From CAYJRR01 sp964372275 [NCBI: uncultured bacterium] (GTDB lineage: Bacteria > CAYJRR01), in NCBI GenBank assembly GCA_964372275.1, contig CAYJRR010000013.1:1-50760 (forward strand): a stretch of DNA of 50,760 nt. The letters run 5' to 3'. A program made the position numbers and the translations under genes. This document shows positions 26,128 through 35,626 of this stretch, piece after piece (position 1 is the stretch's first letter; every line of letters begins with the position of its first letter). The notes under the pieces were generated by a model. It made no database searches. It saw only the letters and a list, made by a program, of their open reading frames with translations, and was not told where the DNA came from.

Positions 26128-27240
26128 ATGCATCGTCGCGCGCTCGTTCTGCTGGTGCTCCTCTTCGCCTCGCCGGCAAGGGGGGAGGAGGCCGCGCCGA
26201 TCCGGGCCGAACACGATCCGATGCTCGACTCGCGGCTGATGGTCGAATCGAGCCTCTCGACGCCGGCGACCTCCGAGTTCCTGGAGGCGGCGTCGGGGAT
26301 GGTCTGCCTCGAAGGCAAGCTGTGGGTGATCTCGGACAACACGCTCCAGTTCGGCTACTTCGACCTCGACTGGGACGAGTTCCGCGTCTTCGACCTACCG
26401 GCGGGACCTGATGGCGAGCGAAACTTCTCCCGCCGCCTCGGCAACCATGCCCGCAAGCCGGACTTCGAGGCGCTGGCGGCGCTTCCCGGAGGCGACTCGC
26501 TGCTGGCGATCGGATCGGGCGGATTCCAGTCGGGTCGGACGATCTTCTGGATCGACGCGCGTAGCGGCACGATCGTGCGGCTCGCTGCCGACGAGTTGTT
26601 CGAGGCGCTTGCCGCGCTCCCGGCGGTCGCGCCGCGTCTGAACATCGAGGGGGCGGTGGTGACCGGTGAGGGGTCGCAGGCGAGACTCCTGCTGTTTCAT
26701 CGCGCCAACGAGCGCCGAGCCGACGGCACGTTCGGGCACAACGCAATCCTCGACGTTCCGTTGGAGGACGTCGTCACTGGGAAGTCTCCCCAAGACGTTC
26801 GCATCCGGACATTCGACCTCGGAGAGGTAGGCGGGGTCCCCTACGGCTTCAGCGACGTGACCTACGCGCACGGACAGCTTCACTTCGTCGCCTCGGCGGA
26901 AGGCGAGGACGGCGAGCTGCTCGGCACGATCTTCGGCCGGATCGACGCGGATACGGGGAGGGCGAGGTACGGCCGCATCGTCGACGCCGAGACCGGCCGG
27001 CCGACGCGCCGCAAGCTCGAGGGTCTTTCGTTCGACACGCGCGACTACCTCTTCTACGCCGTCGACGACCCGGACGCCGAGGGCCCGTCGTCGGTCTACC
27101 GTCTCGCCCGCACGACACGCTTCGTCGATCCGCTGCCGTCAGCGGTCCCGGCAGGCGTCGAGATCGCGCGTGACGCCGACACACGGCGCCGAACCTCGAC
27201 GGCGACGGGACGCACGAGCGGCGCCGGATCGCCCCGGTAG
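26128..27240 (+). CDS. Secreted beta-propeller-like protein, function unknown
   Basis: A 370-residue protein with a cleavable Sec signal (ALVLLVLLFASPARGEEA) and no lipobox Cys. The mature part alternates short beta segments with phrases such as 'GMVCLEGKLWVISDNT', 'FEALAALPGGDSLLAIGSGG', 'IFWIDARSG' and 'KLEGLSFDTRDYLFYAVDDP'. These are typical of propeller-like proteins of the esterase-like/DUF6929 type. The C-terminal ~30 residues are Arg/Thr-rich and look disordered. The start is chosen by GGAGG seven bases upstream of the ATG at 26128; an earlier in-frame ATG (26074) lacks a ribosome site and precedes the putative promoter. It is a plus-strand neighbour of the caspase-like gene and shares its promoter type. 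Confidence 0.75.
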   Translation: MHRRALVLLVLLFASPARGEEAAPIRAEHDPMLDSRLMVESSLSTPATSEFLEAASGMVCLEGKLWVISDNTLQFGYFDLDWDEFRVFDLPAGPDGERNFSRRLGNHARKPDFEALAALPGGDSLLAIGSGGFQSGRTIFWIDARSGTIVRLAADELFEALAALPAVAPRLNIEGAVVTGEGSQARLLLFHRANERRADGTFGHNAILDVPLEDVVTGKSPQDVRIRTFDLGEVGGVPYGFSDVTYAHGQLHFVASAEGEDGELLGTIFGRIDADTGRARYGRIVDAETGRPTRRKLEGLSFDTRDYLFYAVDDPDAEGPSSVYRLARTTRFVDPLPSAVPAGVEIARDADTRRRTSTATGRTSGAGSPR

Positions 27241-27339
27241 ACCGACGGCCCGTCGGACGGCGGCGCGATGGTCGGAGCGGCTCTCCCCGCTCGCCGCGGG
27301 TTGCCGCTGGACCGGCGCTCCGTTATGGTGCGGGCGCCG

Positions 27340-29250
27340 ATGGCGCGCGCCAGCCAGAAGATCACCTCCAGCAGCACTGCGGAGTATTTTGCCAAGAACC
27401 TCCAGCAGGTCGGCTTCTCCAGCCACACCAAGGCGGTCCTCACCACCGTCAAGGAGGCGGTCGACAACGCGCTCGACGCTTGCGAGGAGGAGGGAATCCT
27501 CCCCGACGTCTCGGTCCAGGTGGAGCGGCTGGGGGCCGGATCGTCGCGGAACGCCGATTCGATCCGCATCACCGTCGAGGACAACGGTCCGGGTCTCTCG
27601 CTCGAGCAGGTCCCCCAGGTCTTTGGCGAATACCTCGCCTCCTCGAAGTTCGGGCGCGGCCGGTGCTCGCGCGGCCAGCAGGGGATCGGGATCTCGGCGG
27701 TCACCACCTGGGCCCAGCTCACCTCCGCCTCGGGCGCGGTCGTCGTCACCAAGACCGAATCGATGCGCCAGGCGGTGCAGGCGGTGGTCGAGGTCGACAT
27801 CAAAGCCAACAAGGGGCTGCTCAAGAACAAGACGCCGTTCGACTGGGGGGAGAAGAAACGCGGGGTCCGGGTCACCTTCGTCATCGACGGACGGATTCAG
27901 CTCAACGGCGAAGGGGGGCTGCTCGCCTACTTGAACGGCACCACGCTGGTGAATCCGCACCTCTCGCTGCGCTACAAACTCCCCGACGACGCCGACTGGA
28001 CCGAGGTCCCGCGGGTGTCGGAGGTCGTGCCGTCGATCCCGCCGGCCACCGAGCCCCATCCGCACACCATGAAGCTCGGCGAGTTCATCGCCCATTCGCA
28101 CCTGTTCGGGCGGGTGAAGACCTCCGCTTGGCTCAAGCGCGGCTTTTCGCGCGTCAACGAGCCGGCGCTGGTGGAGATCGGAAAGGCGCCGGGCTGCAAG
28201 CCGCTGATGGAACGAAGCGTCGACGGCCTCACCGAAGGGGACTTCAAGGCGGTCTACTCGGCCCTGCAAAACGTAAAGTTCATGGCGCCGTCGACCAAGT
28301 CGGTGCTGTCGATCGGCGAGGAGGCCCTCTCGAAGAGCATCGCCCGGCTGGGAAAGGTCGACTTCTTCTCCGTCGTTTCGCGCAAGCCCGTCATCTGCGA
28401 CTTCAAGCCGGTGCAGGTGGAGGTCGCCGTCGCGCGCCGCGAGGAGAGGGGGGCCGATCCGGAGGAGCCGGTGACGGTGCTGCGCTTCGCCAACCGCGTG
28501 CCGCTCCAGTTCGACAAGTCGGCCTGCGCGCTGGTGCAGGCGCTCACCTCGGTGAACTGGCGCACCTACGGGATCCAGCAGCCGCGCGGATCGCTGCCGC
28601 AGGGGCCGTACGTCGTCGCGATCTCGGTCGTCTCCCCCTTCATCAAGTTCAAGAACGCCTCGAAGGAGACGGTCGACGCCAGTGACGAGCTGGTGGAGGA
28701 GATCCGGCGCGCCTTGATCCAGGCCGGACAGCGGCTGTCGCGCTACATCCGCCGCGAGGCGAAGGCGGCCGACGTAGAGGAGAAGCTGCGCCACATCGAG
28801 CAGTTCGGGCCGATCCTGGTGTCGACGTTGGCCAGGATCGTGAAGGCGCCGAAGTCGCGGGAGAGGTCGGCCGCCGACGGTCTGGCGAAACTGCTCGGGC
28901 GCGAAGCGAAGCTCGCGGAGAAGGAGCTCTCGCAGGCGATCGAGGTGGTCGAGGCGGCGACGGCGAAGGCCGACCTGGCGGAGGCGCAGGCGACGGCGGA
29001 GATGGGGAACCGGGCGGAATCGGCCCGATCGGAGTCCGTTTCGGTTCCCGTAGCCGTATCCGATCCGAATCGGAACCGATCCGGCCGGATCAAGGGTCCG
29101 CTCGCCAAGGCGTCCCTCAAAGCCCGCCAGCAATCGTTGTTCGGCGAAGCCGAGCTGCCGCCCCCGGCCGCAACGAAGCGGCCGGAGAAGAAGGCGGCGG
29201 GGAAGCCGGCGTCGGAGAGGCCGGCGCCACGCGGGAAGGCGAAGCGATGA
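27340..29250 (+). CDS. top6B: DNA topoisomerase VI subunit B
   Basis: A 636-residue GHKL-type ATPase subunit of topoisomerase VI, which gates double-strand passage with Top6A. Seen motifs: 'KITSSSTAEYFAKN' (strap), N-box 'VKEAVDNALDACEEEG' (~43), 'EDNGPGL' (~83) and the lid 'SKFGRGRCSRGQQGIGISA' (~104), then the H2TH and transducer regions ('FANRVPLQFDKSACAL', 'VSPFIKFKNASKETVD'). The archaeal enzyme is about 530 residues, so there is a ~100-residue C-terminal extension that is basic and Pro/Lys-rich (ends KAKR). The start is ambiguous: ATG 27340 fits the family N-terminus and ATG 27325 is possible. It overlaps top6A by four bases (ATGA), so the two are coupled and probably made in equal amounts. 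Confidence 0.95.
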   Translation: MARASQKITSSSTAEYFAKNLQQVGFSSHTKAVLTTVKEAVDNALDACEEEGILPDVSVQVERLGAGSSRNADSIRITVEDNGPGLSLEQVPQVFGEYLASSKFGRGRCSRGQQGIGISAVTTWAQLTSASGAVVVTKTESMRQAVQAVVEVDIKANKGLLKNKTPFDWGEKKRGVRVTFVIDGRIQLNGEGGLLAYLNGTTLVNPHLSLRYKLPDDADWTEVPRVSEVVPSIPPATEPHPHTMKLGEFIAHSHLFGRVKTSAWLKRGFSRVNEPALVEIGKAPGCKPLMERSVDGLTEGDFKAVYSALQNVKFMAPSTKSVLSIGEEALSKSIARLGKVDFFSVVSRKPVICDFKPVQVEVAVARREERGADPEEPVTVLRFANRVPLQFDKSACALVQALTSVNWRTYGIQQPRGSLPQGPYVVAISVVSPFIKFKNASKETVDASDELVEEIRRALIQAGQRLSRYIRREAKAADVEEKLRHIEQFGPILVSTLARIVKAPKSRERSAADGLAKLLGREAKLAEKELSQAIEVVEAATAKADLAEAQATAEMGNRAESARSESVSVPVAVSDPNRNRSGRIKGPLAKASLKARQQSLFGEAELPPPAATKRPEKKAAGKPASERPAPRGKAKR

Positions 29251-30389
29251 GGCGGGCGATTGCAGTCGAGAAGATCTCGAAGGAGATGTGCGAGCGCCTG
29301 CTCTCCGACCTCGAGGCGGCGCGCCGTCCGGTCCTCAAGGCGACCAAGTGCACGCTCGACAACTCGCGCTACGACCCGAAGATCGGCTTCCTCACGCCCG
29401 GCCCCTTGAAGGTCGCGACCGAGCTCAACGTCAGCTCGGTGAAGAAGATGTCCCGCGCCATCTTCATGCTCGAGATCATGCTCCGGAATCTCGAAGTCGG
29501 GGCGGTCAACACCAAGCGCGAGCTCTATTACATCAGCAAGGGCGAGATCAAACACAACAGGACCTTGAAGCCCCTCGACTTCGAGGACCAGGACGAGTCG
29601 GACGCCACCATCGACTTCATCTGCGAGATGCTCGAGTGCTACCGCGAGGACGTGAACTGCTACGCCAACGACCGCGGCGGGCAGACCTACTCGCAGCTCT
29701 TGGTCGTCACCGAGACGCTCCCCGACGGAACGAAGGCGGAGGTCGACCTCTCGACGCTCGGGACGACGCCGTTCCAGCCGCGCAACCGGCCGCAGGCGTT
29801 GAAGCTCCGCGCCAAGAAGAAGATCGAGTTCTGCGTGATCGTCGAGTCGGAGGGCACGGCCAACACGCTGCAGGCCAACGGCTTCACCAAGCGTCACAAC
29901 GCCATCCTGATGGGGGCGCAAGGCGTGCCGTCGAACGCGGTGCGCGGCTGGGCGAAGCTGATCCAGGACGAGCTGTCGGTCCCGATGTTCTTCTTCGGCG
30001 ACCTCGACGCCTACACGTTGCAGAACATCTTCCGGACGCTCAAGGCGGGGAGCGCGGCGAGCCTGATCCGCAACTCCGACTTCTCCGCGCCCGATGTCCG
30101 CTTTCTCGGTGTGCTGCCCCCGGACATCCGGAAGTACGACCTGAACGACTACCCGGTGAAGGAGAACGACCTGCAGGAGGCGCGGGCCTTGAAGAAGGCG
30201 GTCGACGCGCTCCAGAACGATCCCTTCTTCCGCGACAAGCGCAACAAGGGGTTGAGCTCCATCCTCCACTGGCTGGTCGAGAACAAGCGCCGGTGCGAGC
30301 AGCAGGCCTACTTCTCGGTCGATCCGCGCAATCCGCTCAAGCCGGAGGAGATCCTCGTCGAGAAGATCCGAAAGGGCGACTACGTCTAG
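29247..30389 (+). CDS. top6A: DNA topoisomerase VI subunit A (Spo11-like)
   Basis: A 380-residue subunit that cleaves both DNA strands via a tyrosine. The winged-helix (5Y-CAP) domain contains 'NTKRELYYIS' with the Tyr94/Tyr95 pair, where the family's catalytic Tyr lies. The Toprim domain holds Glu200 ('VIVESEG') and the DxD pair 'FFGDLDAY' (Asp252, Asp254) for Mg2+. The order and spacing match archaeal Top6A and eukaryotic Spo11. Topoisomerase VI is standard in archaea and plants but sporadic in bacteria, so the pair may have been acquired by transfer (inference); base composition does not differ visibly from its neighbours. The ATG is embedded in the top6B stop. Confidence 0.95.
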   Translation: MRRAIAVEKISKEMCERLLSDLEAARRPVLKATKCTLDNSRYDPKIGFLTPGPLKVATELNVSSVKKMSRAIFMLEIMLRNLEVGAVNTKRELYYISKGEIKHNRTLKPLDFEDQDESDATIDFICEMLECYREDVNCYANDRGGQTYSQLLVVTETLPDGTKAEVDLSTLGTTPFQPRNRPQALKLRAKKKIEFCVIVESEGTANTLQANGFTKRHNAILMGAQGVPSNAVRGWAKLIQDELSVPMFFFGDLDAYTLQNIFRTLKAGSAASLIRNSDFSAPDVRFLGVLPPDIRKYDLNDYPVKENDLQEARALKKAVDALQNDPFFRDKRNKGLSSILHWLVENKRRCEQQAYFSVDPRNPLKPEEILVEKIRKGDYV

Positions 30390-30414
30390 CGAAGCGGGCC
30401 GGCCGAGGTAGCGG

Positions 30415-30972
30415 ATGGCGCTCGCCGAGACCCGCTACCAGTTCCGGGTGACGCTCGCCGACGTGACGCGCGGGGTCGACGCGCAGACGGTCCTCACCCT
30501 GGCGCAGCATCCGTCGGAGACGATCGGGCGGGTCTACCTGCGGCTCCTCACCTGGGCGATCTGGTACACGCCACGCCTGACCGCTGGGCCCGGCCTCTGC
30601 GAGCCGGACGAGCCGACCTTCTACGAGGACGACCTCACCGGGCGGCGGAGCCTCTGGATCGCCGTCAATCCGGCGCGCGCCGACAAGGTCCGGCACGCCG
30701 TCCGGCACAGCCGCGGCGCGACGGTGGCGATCGCCTTCGACGGTCTCCCATCGCTCGCGCGCTTCCGCGAGACGGCGGACGGCTCGACGGAGCTCCGCGA
30801 AGCGGAGTTCGTGGTGTTCGAAGAGGGATTGGTCGAGCGTCTGGCCGAATCGCTCGACGAGCGGCGCTACGACCTGAGCCTCACGATCGTCGAAGATCAC
30901 CTGTACCTGACGGCCGGACGGCAGACGTTCGAGGGGACGTTCGCGCGCTCGCGTGGGCTGCCGCCGGGGTGA
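30415..30972 (+). CDS. yaeQ: YaeQ family protein
   Basis: A 185-residue protein of the YaeQ family. Seen landmarks: 'RYQFRVTLADVTRGVDAQ', 'LTLAQHPSETIGRVYLRLL', 'CEPDEPTFYEDDLTGRRSLW' and the C-terminal 'LYLTAGRQTFEG'. YaeQ has a nuclease-like (PD-(D/E)XK) fold and has been linked to suppression of RfaH loss, but its biochemical role is not established. Length (E. coli ~181) agrees. It begins 25 bases after top6A on the same strand and may be the third gene of that operon. Confidence 0.9.
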   Translation: MALAETRYQFRVTLADVTRGVDAQTVLTLAQHPSETIGRVYLRLLTWAIWYTPRLTAGPGLCEPDEPTFYEDDLTGRRSLWIAVNPARADKVRHAVRHSRGATVAIAFDGLPSLARFRETADGSTELREAEFVVFEEGLVERLAESLDERRYDLSLTIVEDHLYLTAGRQTFEGTFARSRGLPPG

Positions 30973-31389
30973 ACCGGGTCGTTCCGATCTCCGCGCCCAC
31001 CGTCAGCCGTCTACCGGTCGCCGATGCCTTGTCCCGCAGACTCGCCCATCGAGACCGTGCGCCGAGAAAGGATCCGCGGATGCTGGATGGTCGCGCCGTT
31101 CATGGTCTGTCCCCCCGACATTCCAGAGGGGCACATCGCATGCCAACCGCCATGCCGCCGATTCACGGAGGAGTCCGAGGAGGTCGTCGCCATCGAACAC
31201 GCTTGGGATCGGGGGCTCATCACCCCGAGGTGATGAAATGCTCCGGTCTCACCGACCGTTTGTCGTCGAGGAGCCAGGCCTCGGAGCGATCCTCACCGGC
31301 GCCGTCGAAAATGAAGCCCGAATCGACACGGGCGGGATCTCCAGTCTGTCGTATCCTAACCGGAGTTCGAACGAACGAGTGGGACCGCC
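30973..31389. other. 417-bp intergenic region, no gene seen
   Basis: The only open frames are short overlapping ones with no convincing start or composition. A TATCCT hexamer about 40 nt before the 31390 start is a possible -10. GGCAC(N9)GC at about 31136 resembles a -24/-12 element, but the -12 side is poor and it lies 250 bp from the gene. No hairpin with a T tract was found. Confidence 0.4.
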
Positions 31390-33342
31390 GTGACGGTCAG
31401 AGAGGGGGAGCGGTTGTTCGGCGCACCGACGATCGACTCGGGGTGGGTTCTCGTCGCGCTAGGTTTCCTCGCGGTCGGTTGCGATCGGAAGAGCGAATCG
31501 GCGCCGAAGCTGGCGTTCGAGCTCAACAGCCCATCGCACGGCCAGAAGGGCGTCACACGAACGCCGACCCTCGCTTGGACCGACGCGAAGGACGAGAGCG
31601 GCTACCGCGTGGAGATCGCCACCGACCCGTCGTTCGCGGCGCCGGTCTTCGAGGCATCGGTCGACGCCGACGTAAACACGGTGATGGTTCCGGACGGGGT
31701 GATCGGGACCGGAAAGCGATACTTCTGGCGCGTTCGCGCCGTTCGCGGGGACCGGACCGAGACCGCGTCGAATGCGCCGTTCGTCTTCACCGCCCTGGGG
31801 TGGTCCCGCACCTATACCTCCGCCGGAACCGACTCGGTCTTGGAAACGCTTTCGCTGGGGTCGAGCGGCTACCTCTCGATCGGCATGGTGCAGGGAACGT
31901 CGGGGCAGGGCATCGATCTTTGGATCGCCCAGCTCGACGCCGAAGGCGCGGTCCAGCGGGAGAGGTCGCTTGGCGGCACGGGATACGACTTCGGCATGGG
32001 GATCGCCGAGGGAATTGGCGGTGGCTATTTCGCCGTCGGAAACACCTCTTCCTTCGGAGCAGGTCTTCAAGACGCGTGGGTTCTGAAGCTCTCCACCGAA
32101 GGGGAGATCGAGTGGCAGCGGACCATCGGCAGTCCGGTGGAAAATACGGTGTATGCCTACCTGGTCCAGAACGACGGCTACCTTCTCGCCGGCACCAACG
32201 TCACCTCCGGCGAGTACGACGGTTGGCTGCTGAAGCTTGATGCGGAGGGCCAAGTCGTCTGGTCGCGATCCTACGCGCGTGCGGACGTCGACTTTTTCTC
32301 TTCACTGCTTCCGATCGAAGGTGGAGGGGCCTTGGTCGGAGCGACGGCGCTTGACTCGGAGATCGTCCTGCTCGAGATCGACGCCCTAGGCGCCATCGTG
32401 TGGCAGAAGTCCTACAGCAGGGGCGGAGTCGGGGAGTATCCCTATCTGGCCTCCCTCCGACCGAGGACCGGCGGGGGGGCCCGGGTGATGGCGGAGATGG
32501 CCGACTCCGACATCGATATCGTCCTGTTCGACGTCGACGCCGACGGAGAGGTGATCGTCAGCAGGTCCTATGGAGGAACGGATTATGACGGCACGTTCCC
32601 CATCCCCACGCTCGATACGCCGGACGGCGGCACCGTCTTCACCGCGGTGACCCAATCGTTCGGAGCCGGGAGTCAGGACATCTGGCTCGTCCGTCTCGAC
32701 ACCGACGGCGACATTCTCTGGCAGAAGACGTTCGGATCGAGCAGCGACGACACTCCGGAAGATCTCGTCATGACGCCGGGCGGCGGATTCCTCGTATCGG
32801 GGAGCTCCTATGGGGAGTTCGGCATGGGAGGCTACAACGGGTGGATCTTCGAGGTCGACGAAGACGGGGTGGTCGATCTCAACACCCCGGAGAGCGGCTT
32901 CTGGAGCAGCGACGCAATCGGGACCACCGCCGCAATGACGATCTCGGTCGGCACACCGCTCTACGTCTCGGCGAGCTACCCGGTGACGACGACCGATCCG
33001 ACGGCGTCGTTCGACGACACCCACCTCCTGGTCGAGGCACAGTCGGGGGCGGTGGGAGCGATTGCGGCCCCGGAGATTCTGCAGGTCCTACCCGGCGGAC
33101 CGGAGGAGTTGAGGCCGACCTGGAGCCAGGTCGTCGACGCGCGGGGATATGGGGTGTTTCGGTCCAGCGACGGCCTCTACTTCCGTAGGATCGCGTCCGT
33201 ATCCGGAGAGTCGCTGACCTATTCGGACGGTTTGTCCGTGGAACCGCTGGTGAGCGGAGAGACCTACTACTACCGCGTGATCGCGTTCGGCGACCAAGGC
33301 TACGGCGAGTTCTCGGCCATCCGGGCGGCGACAGCTCCGTAG
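31390..33342 (+). CDS. Exported lipoprotein with Fn3-like ends and propeller-like core
   Basis: A 650-residue lipoprotein (signal to about residue 31, lipobox LAVGC). Residues ~40-135 look like a fibronectin-III-like domain ('LNSPSHGQKGVTRTPTLAW', 'FWRVRAVRGDRTETAS'). Residues ~140-490 hold repeated units 'GGTGYDFGMG', 'DAWVLKLSTEGEIEWQ' and 'DGWLLKLDAEGQVVWS', the pattern of bacterial delta-60/Kelch-like propeller repeats (W-x-K/R-x-[LF]-G-...). The C-terminus has another Fn3-like segment ('YGVFRSSDGLYFRRIASVSG', 'ETYYYRVIAFG'). No enzyme motif is seen. The GTG start lies upstream of a signal peptide; no better start is available. Its role is probably surface display or binding. Confidence 0.75.
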   Translation: MTVREGERLFGAPTIDSGWVLVALGFLAVGCDRKSESAPKLAFELNSPSHGQKGVTRTPTLAWTDAKDESGYRVEIATDPSFAAPVFEASVDADVNTVMVPDGVIGTGKRYFWRVRAVRGDRTETASNAPFVFTALGWSRTYTSAGTDSVLETLSLGSSGYLSIGMVQGTSGQGIDLWIAQLDAEGAVQRERSLGGTGYDFGMGIAEGIGGGYFAVGNTSSFGAGLQDAWVLKLSTEGEIEWQRTIGSPVENTVYAYLVQNDGYLLAGTNVTSGEYDGWLLKLDAEGQVVWSRSYARADVDFFSSLLPIEGGGALVGATALDSEIVLLEIDALGAIVWQKSYSRGGVGEYPYLASLRPRTGGGARVMAEMADSDIDIVLFDVDADGEVIVSRSYGGTDYDGTFPIPTLDTPDGGTVFTAVTQSFGAGSQDIWLVRLDTDGDILWQKTFGSSSDDTPEDLVMTPGGGFLVSGSSYGEFGMGGYNGWIFEVDEDGVVDLNTPESGFWSSDAIGTTAAMTISVGTPLYVSASYPVTTTDPTASFDDTHLLVEAQSGAVGAIAAPEILQVLPGGPEELRPTWSQVVDARGYGVFRSSDGLYFRRIASVSGESLTYSDGLSVEPLVSGETYYYRVIAFGDQGYGEFSAIRAATAP

Positions 33343-33440
33343 CGGTTCGCGCTCGACGACCTCGGCCTCGTTACGCGCGCAGACCGCCGGGGACCATGGC
33401 GACCGCGAGCCGAAGGGGACTCCCCTGGTAGAATGGAGGG

Positions 33441-35255
33441 GTGGTGCGCTTCGCTCGTGCGTCATTTCCGCTTGCGCTCGCGGCCGGACTCACGGCCTCC
33501 GGCTGCAAGTTCGACGGGCGCGCATCGCTTGTTCCGAAGGCGGATCCGGCCCAGGTGCGCGTCCGCGTGTTGGCGGTGATCTACGACCCGATCCTCGAGT
33601 CCCACGAGGGGAAGAAGCTCCACGAGGCGATGGGCTGGAACGATCCCGACCTCCTCACCGAACAGCTGATCGCCGACCTGAACGACGCGAGCCACGGGAC
33701 GGTTCGCTACGAAATCGTTGAACGGATCGAGCGCGACGAGTGGCCGCAGCACGAGAGCGGCCTGCGCTACACCGACGAGCAGTACCTGACCGAAACCGCC
33801 GCGGGATCGTGGACGCTCGGTGACGGCGACTACCTCGCGATCATCGCCTCGAACCAGATCGAGTCGAAGGTGAACGGCGGCGAGATCGACGAGGTCTTCT
33901 TGTGGGGCTTTCCCGGCGCCGGATGGGCGGAGTCGAGGATGGCGGGGAACGGTGGCTACTGGGTGAACAGCCTTCCACTCGGTGGCGTGTCGACCAAGGG
34001 CTTCATTCTGATGGGGTTCAACTACGAGCGCGGCGTGGCGGAGGCGCTGGAGTCCTACGGTCACCGCGCGGAGTCGATCCTGCGCCGGGTGTACGACAGC
34101 TGGGAGGCGGTGGAGTCGCACGACTGGAACCGCTTCACGCTGCTCGATCGCGACGTGCCCGGCCGCGGCGGCATCGGGAACGCGCACAACGCCTTCAACG
34201 CCGAGGAGGGGACCGACTACAACCGCACCTCCATGAGGACCGTCTCGACTTCGGCCGACGACTGGTACAACTTTCCCACGGTCACCGGAGCGCGAACCAA
34301 CCTGAACTGCGAGGCCTGGGGGTGCGACGACCGCGGCTACCTGAAGTGGTGGTACGACCACATGCCGCACGCCGCCGGAACGAAGGACGGGATCCTCAAC
34401 AACTGGTGGCGGTACCTCGTCGACCCGAACCTGGCGACCTCGAGCTTCTCCGCGTCGCCGGAGGCCGAGTTGACCGACATGAACTCGGCGGACTACGCCT
34501 GCTGGGCCGAAAACAGCACCTGTACGCTCCAGGACGAGGCGACGCACCTGAAGCGCGGGCTCTCGTCCCTTCGGTTCGAGACGTTCGGCGGATTCGACAA
34601 CTGGATCCGATATCCGGCGGCCGGGAATGCGAACTGGGACCTCTCCGGCGAGGTCAACCTCTCGTTCTGGGCCTACGCCATCAATCCCAGTCCCTTCGAC
34701 TTCCAGAACGACTCGCCGTGGATCTACCTGAAGAACGCCGACGGAAGCTGGTTCCGTTATCAGTCGACCGGGGAGCCGCTCAACGACGCGGTCGACGCGT
34801 GGGCGCGGTACGACGTTCCGCTCGCCGGAAACGTGGCGTGGTCGCGGACGACGAACGGAGCTCCCACGCTCTCGGACGTCGACCAGGTCGAAATTCACGC
34901 CGATACCTGGGACAACGGCTTCGTCCTCTACCTCGATGACCTCGGCTTCACCGGCGACGACCCGCCGGCCGAGCAGAATCCGCCGACGGGTAGCATCGTC
35001 AGCCCGACGGACGAGCTGACCGTCGCCGGTACGACACCGATCCGCGTCGACGCCGCCGACGACGTCGCCGTCGCCCGCGTGGAGGTCTTCCTCGACGGCC
35101 GCCTGCTCGACAGCGACTCGATCGCGCCGCACGTCGCCTTCTGGGACACGACCTCCGCAAAAGACGGGGAGCACCGGCTCTCCGCGACCGTCTTCGACTT
35201 CGCCGGAAACTCGGCCCAGACGGCCGAGATCGTCGTCACGGTCGAGAATCCCTGA
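33441..35255 (+). CDS. Exported lipoprotein with C-terminal Ig-like domain
   Basis: A 604-residue lipoprotein (lipobox TASGC). The N-terminal ~350 residues are a globular region rich in Trp/Tyr/Asp ('AVIYDPILESHEGKKLHEAM', 'EVFLWGFPGAGWAESRMAG'); I do not recognise its family. Residues ~350-520 resemble a carbohydrate-binding jelly-roll ('LRFETFGGFDNWIRYPAAG', 'FVLYLDDLGFTG'). The last ~80 residues are a Big_9-type Ig domain ('NPPTGSIVSPTDELTVAGTT', 'VARVEVFLDGRLLD', 'HVAFWDTTSAKDGEHRLS'). The annotated start is GTG 33441; GTG 33444 is equally possible. A TAGAAT -10-like hexamer sits 7 nt before the start, so a very short leader is possible. The 3' end overlaps the antisense ABM gene by 20 bases. 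Confidence 0.75.
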   Translation: MVRFARASFPLALAAGLTASGCKFDGRASLVPKADPAQVRVRVLAVIYDPILESHEGKKLHEAMGWNDPDLLTEQLIADLNDASHGTVRYEIVERIERDEWPQHESGLRYTDEQYLTETAAGSWTLGDGDYLAIIASNQIESKVNGGEIDEVFLWGFPGAGWAESRMAGNGGYWVNSLPLGGVSTKGFILMGFNYERGVAEALESYGHRAESILRRVYDSWEAVESHDWNRFTLLDRDVPGRGGIGNAHNAFNAEEGTDYNRTSMRTVSTSADDWYNFPTVTGARTNLNCEAWGCDDRGYLKWWYDHMPHAAGTKDGILNNWWRYLVDPNLATSSFSASPEAELTDMNSADYACWAENSTCTLQDEATHLKRGLSSLRFETFGGFDNWIRYPAAGNANWDLSGEVNLSFWAYAINPSPFDFQNDSPWIYLKNADGSWFRYQSTGEPLNDAVDAWARYDVPLAGNVAWSRTTNGAPTLSDVDQVEIHADTWDNGFVLYLDDLGFTGDDPPAEQNPPTGSIVSPTDELTVAGTTPIRVDAADDVAVARVEVFLDGRLLDSDSIAPHVAFWDTTSAKDGEHRLSATVFDFAGNSAQTAEIVVTVENP

Positions 35256-35556
35256 CCGGCGGCACAAGTCGGTCGTCTTCGACGTCGAGCTCGAGGATCG
35301 GAAAACGCTCCTCCACGCACGCCGCCATTTCGCTGCCGGCATCGGCGTCCGCGGAGCCGCTCGTGGTCTGCCGGTCGTAGTGTGCGCGACTGGGCCACTG
35401 CGCGTACGCCACGTAGGTGCCATCGGCGGCGCGGTGAAGCCGTGAGCCGAGACTCCCTCGAGTCGTCCGGATCGCGTCGGTCATCCTCGCCCATGCCACC
35501 CGGAATCGCTGCTCCGAGCCCACCTTCAACCGCCAGCGGTAGACGATGACGAACAT
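35236..35556 (-). CDS. Small ABM (antibiotic biosynthesis monooxygenase-like) domain protein
   Basis: A 106-residue protein of the ABM/dimeric alpha-beta barrel type: 'MFVIVYRWRLKVGSEQRF', 'SLGSRLHRAADGTYVAYAQW' and 'SRAHYDR'. Such proteins include small monooxygenases and heme-degrading enzymes as well as stress proteins of unknown role. The C-terminal ~30 residues are acidic and divergent. It is convergent with the large lipoprotein gene on its 3' side (20-bp overlap) and divergent from the PKD protein gene on its 5' side. Confidence 0.75.
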   Translation of the reverse strand: MFVIVYRWRLKVGSEQRFRVAWARMTDAIRTTRGSLGSRLHRAADGTYVAYAQWPSRAHYDRQTTSGSADADAGSEMAACVEERFPILELDVEDDRLVPPVRDSRP

Positions 35557-35626
35557 CGGTTCTCCATTCTAGCGCCCCCAACCTCCGTCGTTGCTCGGAC
35601 CGGATTCGGCGCGCAAGATTGAGCAG

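Noticed and set aside
31131-31150. GGCAC(N9)GC as a fifth sigma-54 promoter
   Set aside because: The -12 side reads ATGC rather than TTGC and it lies about 250 bp from the next start codon.
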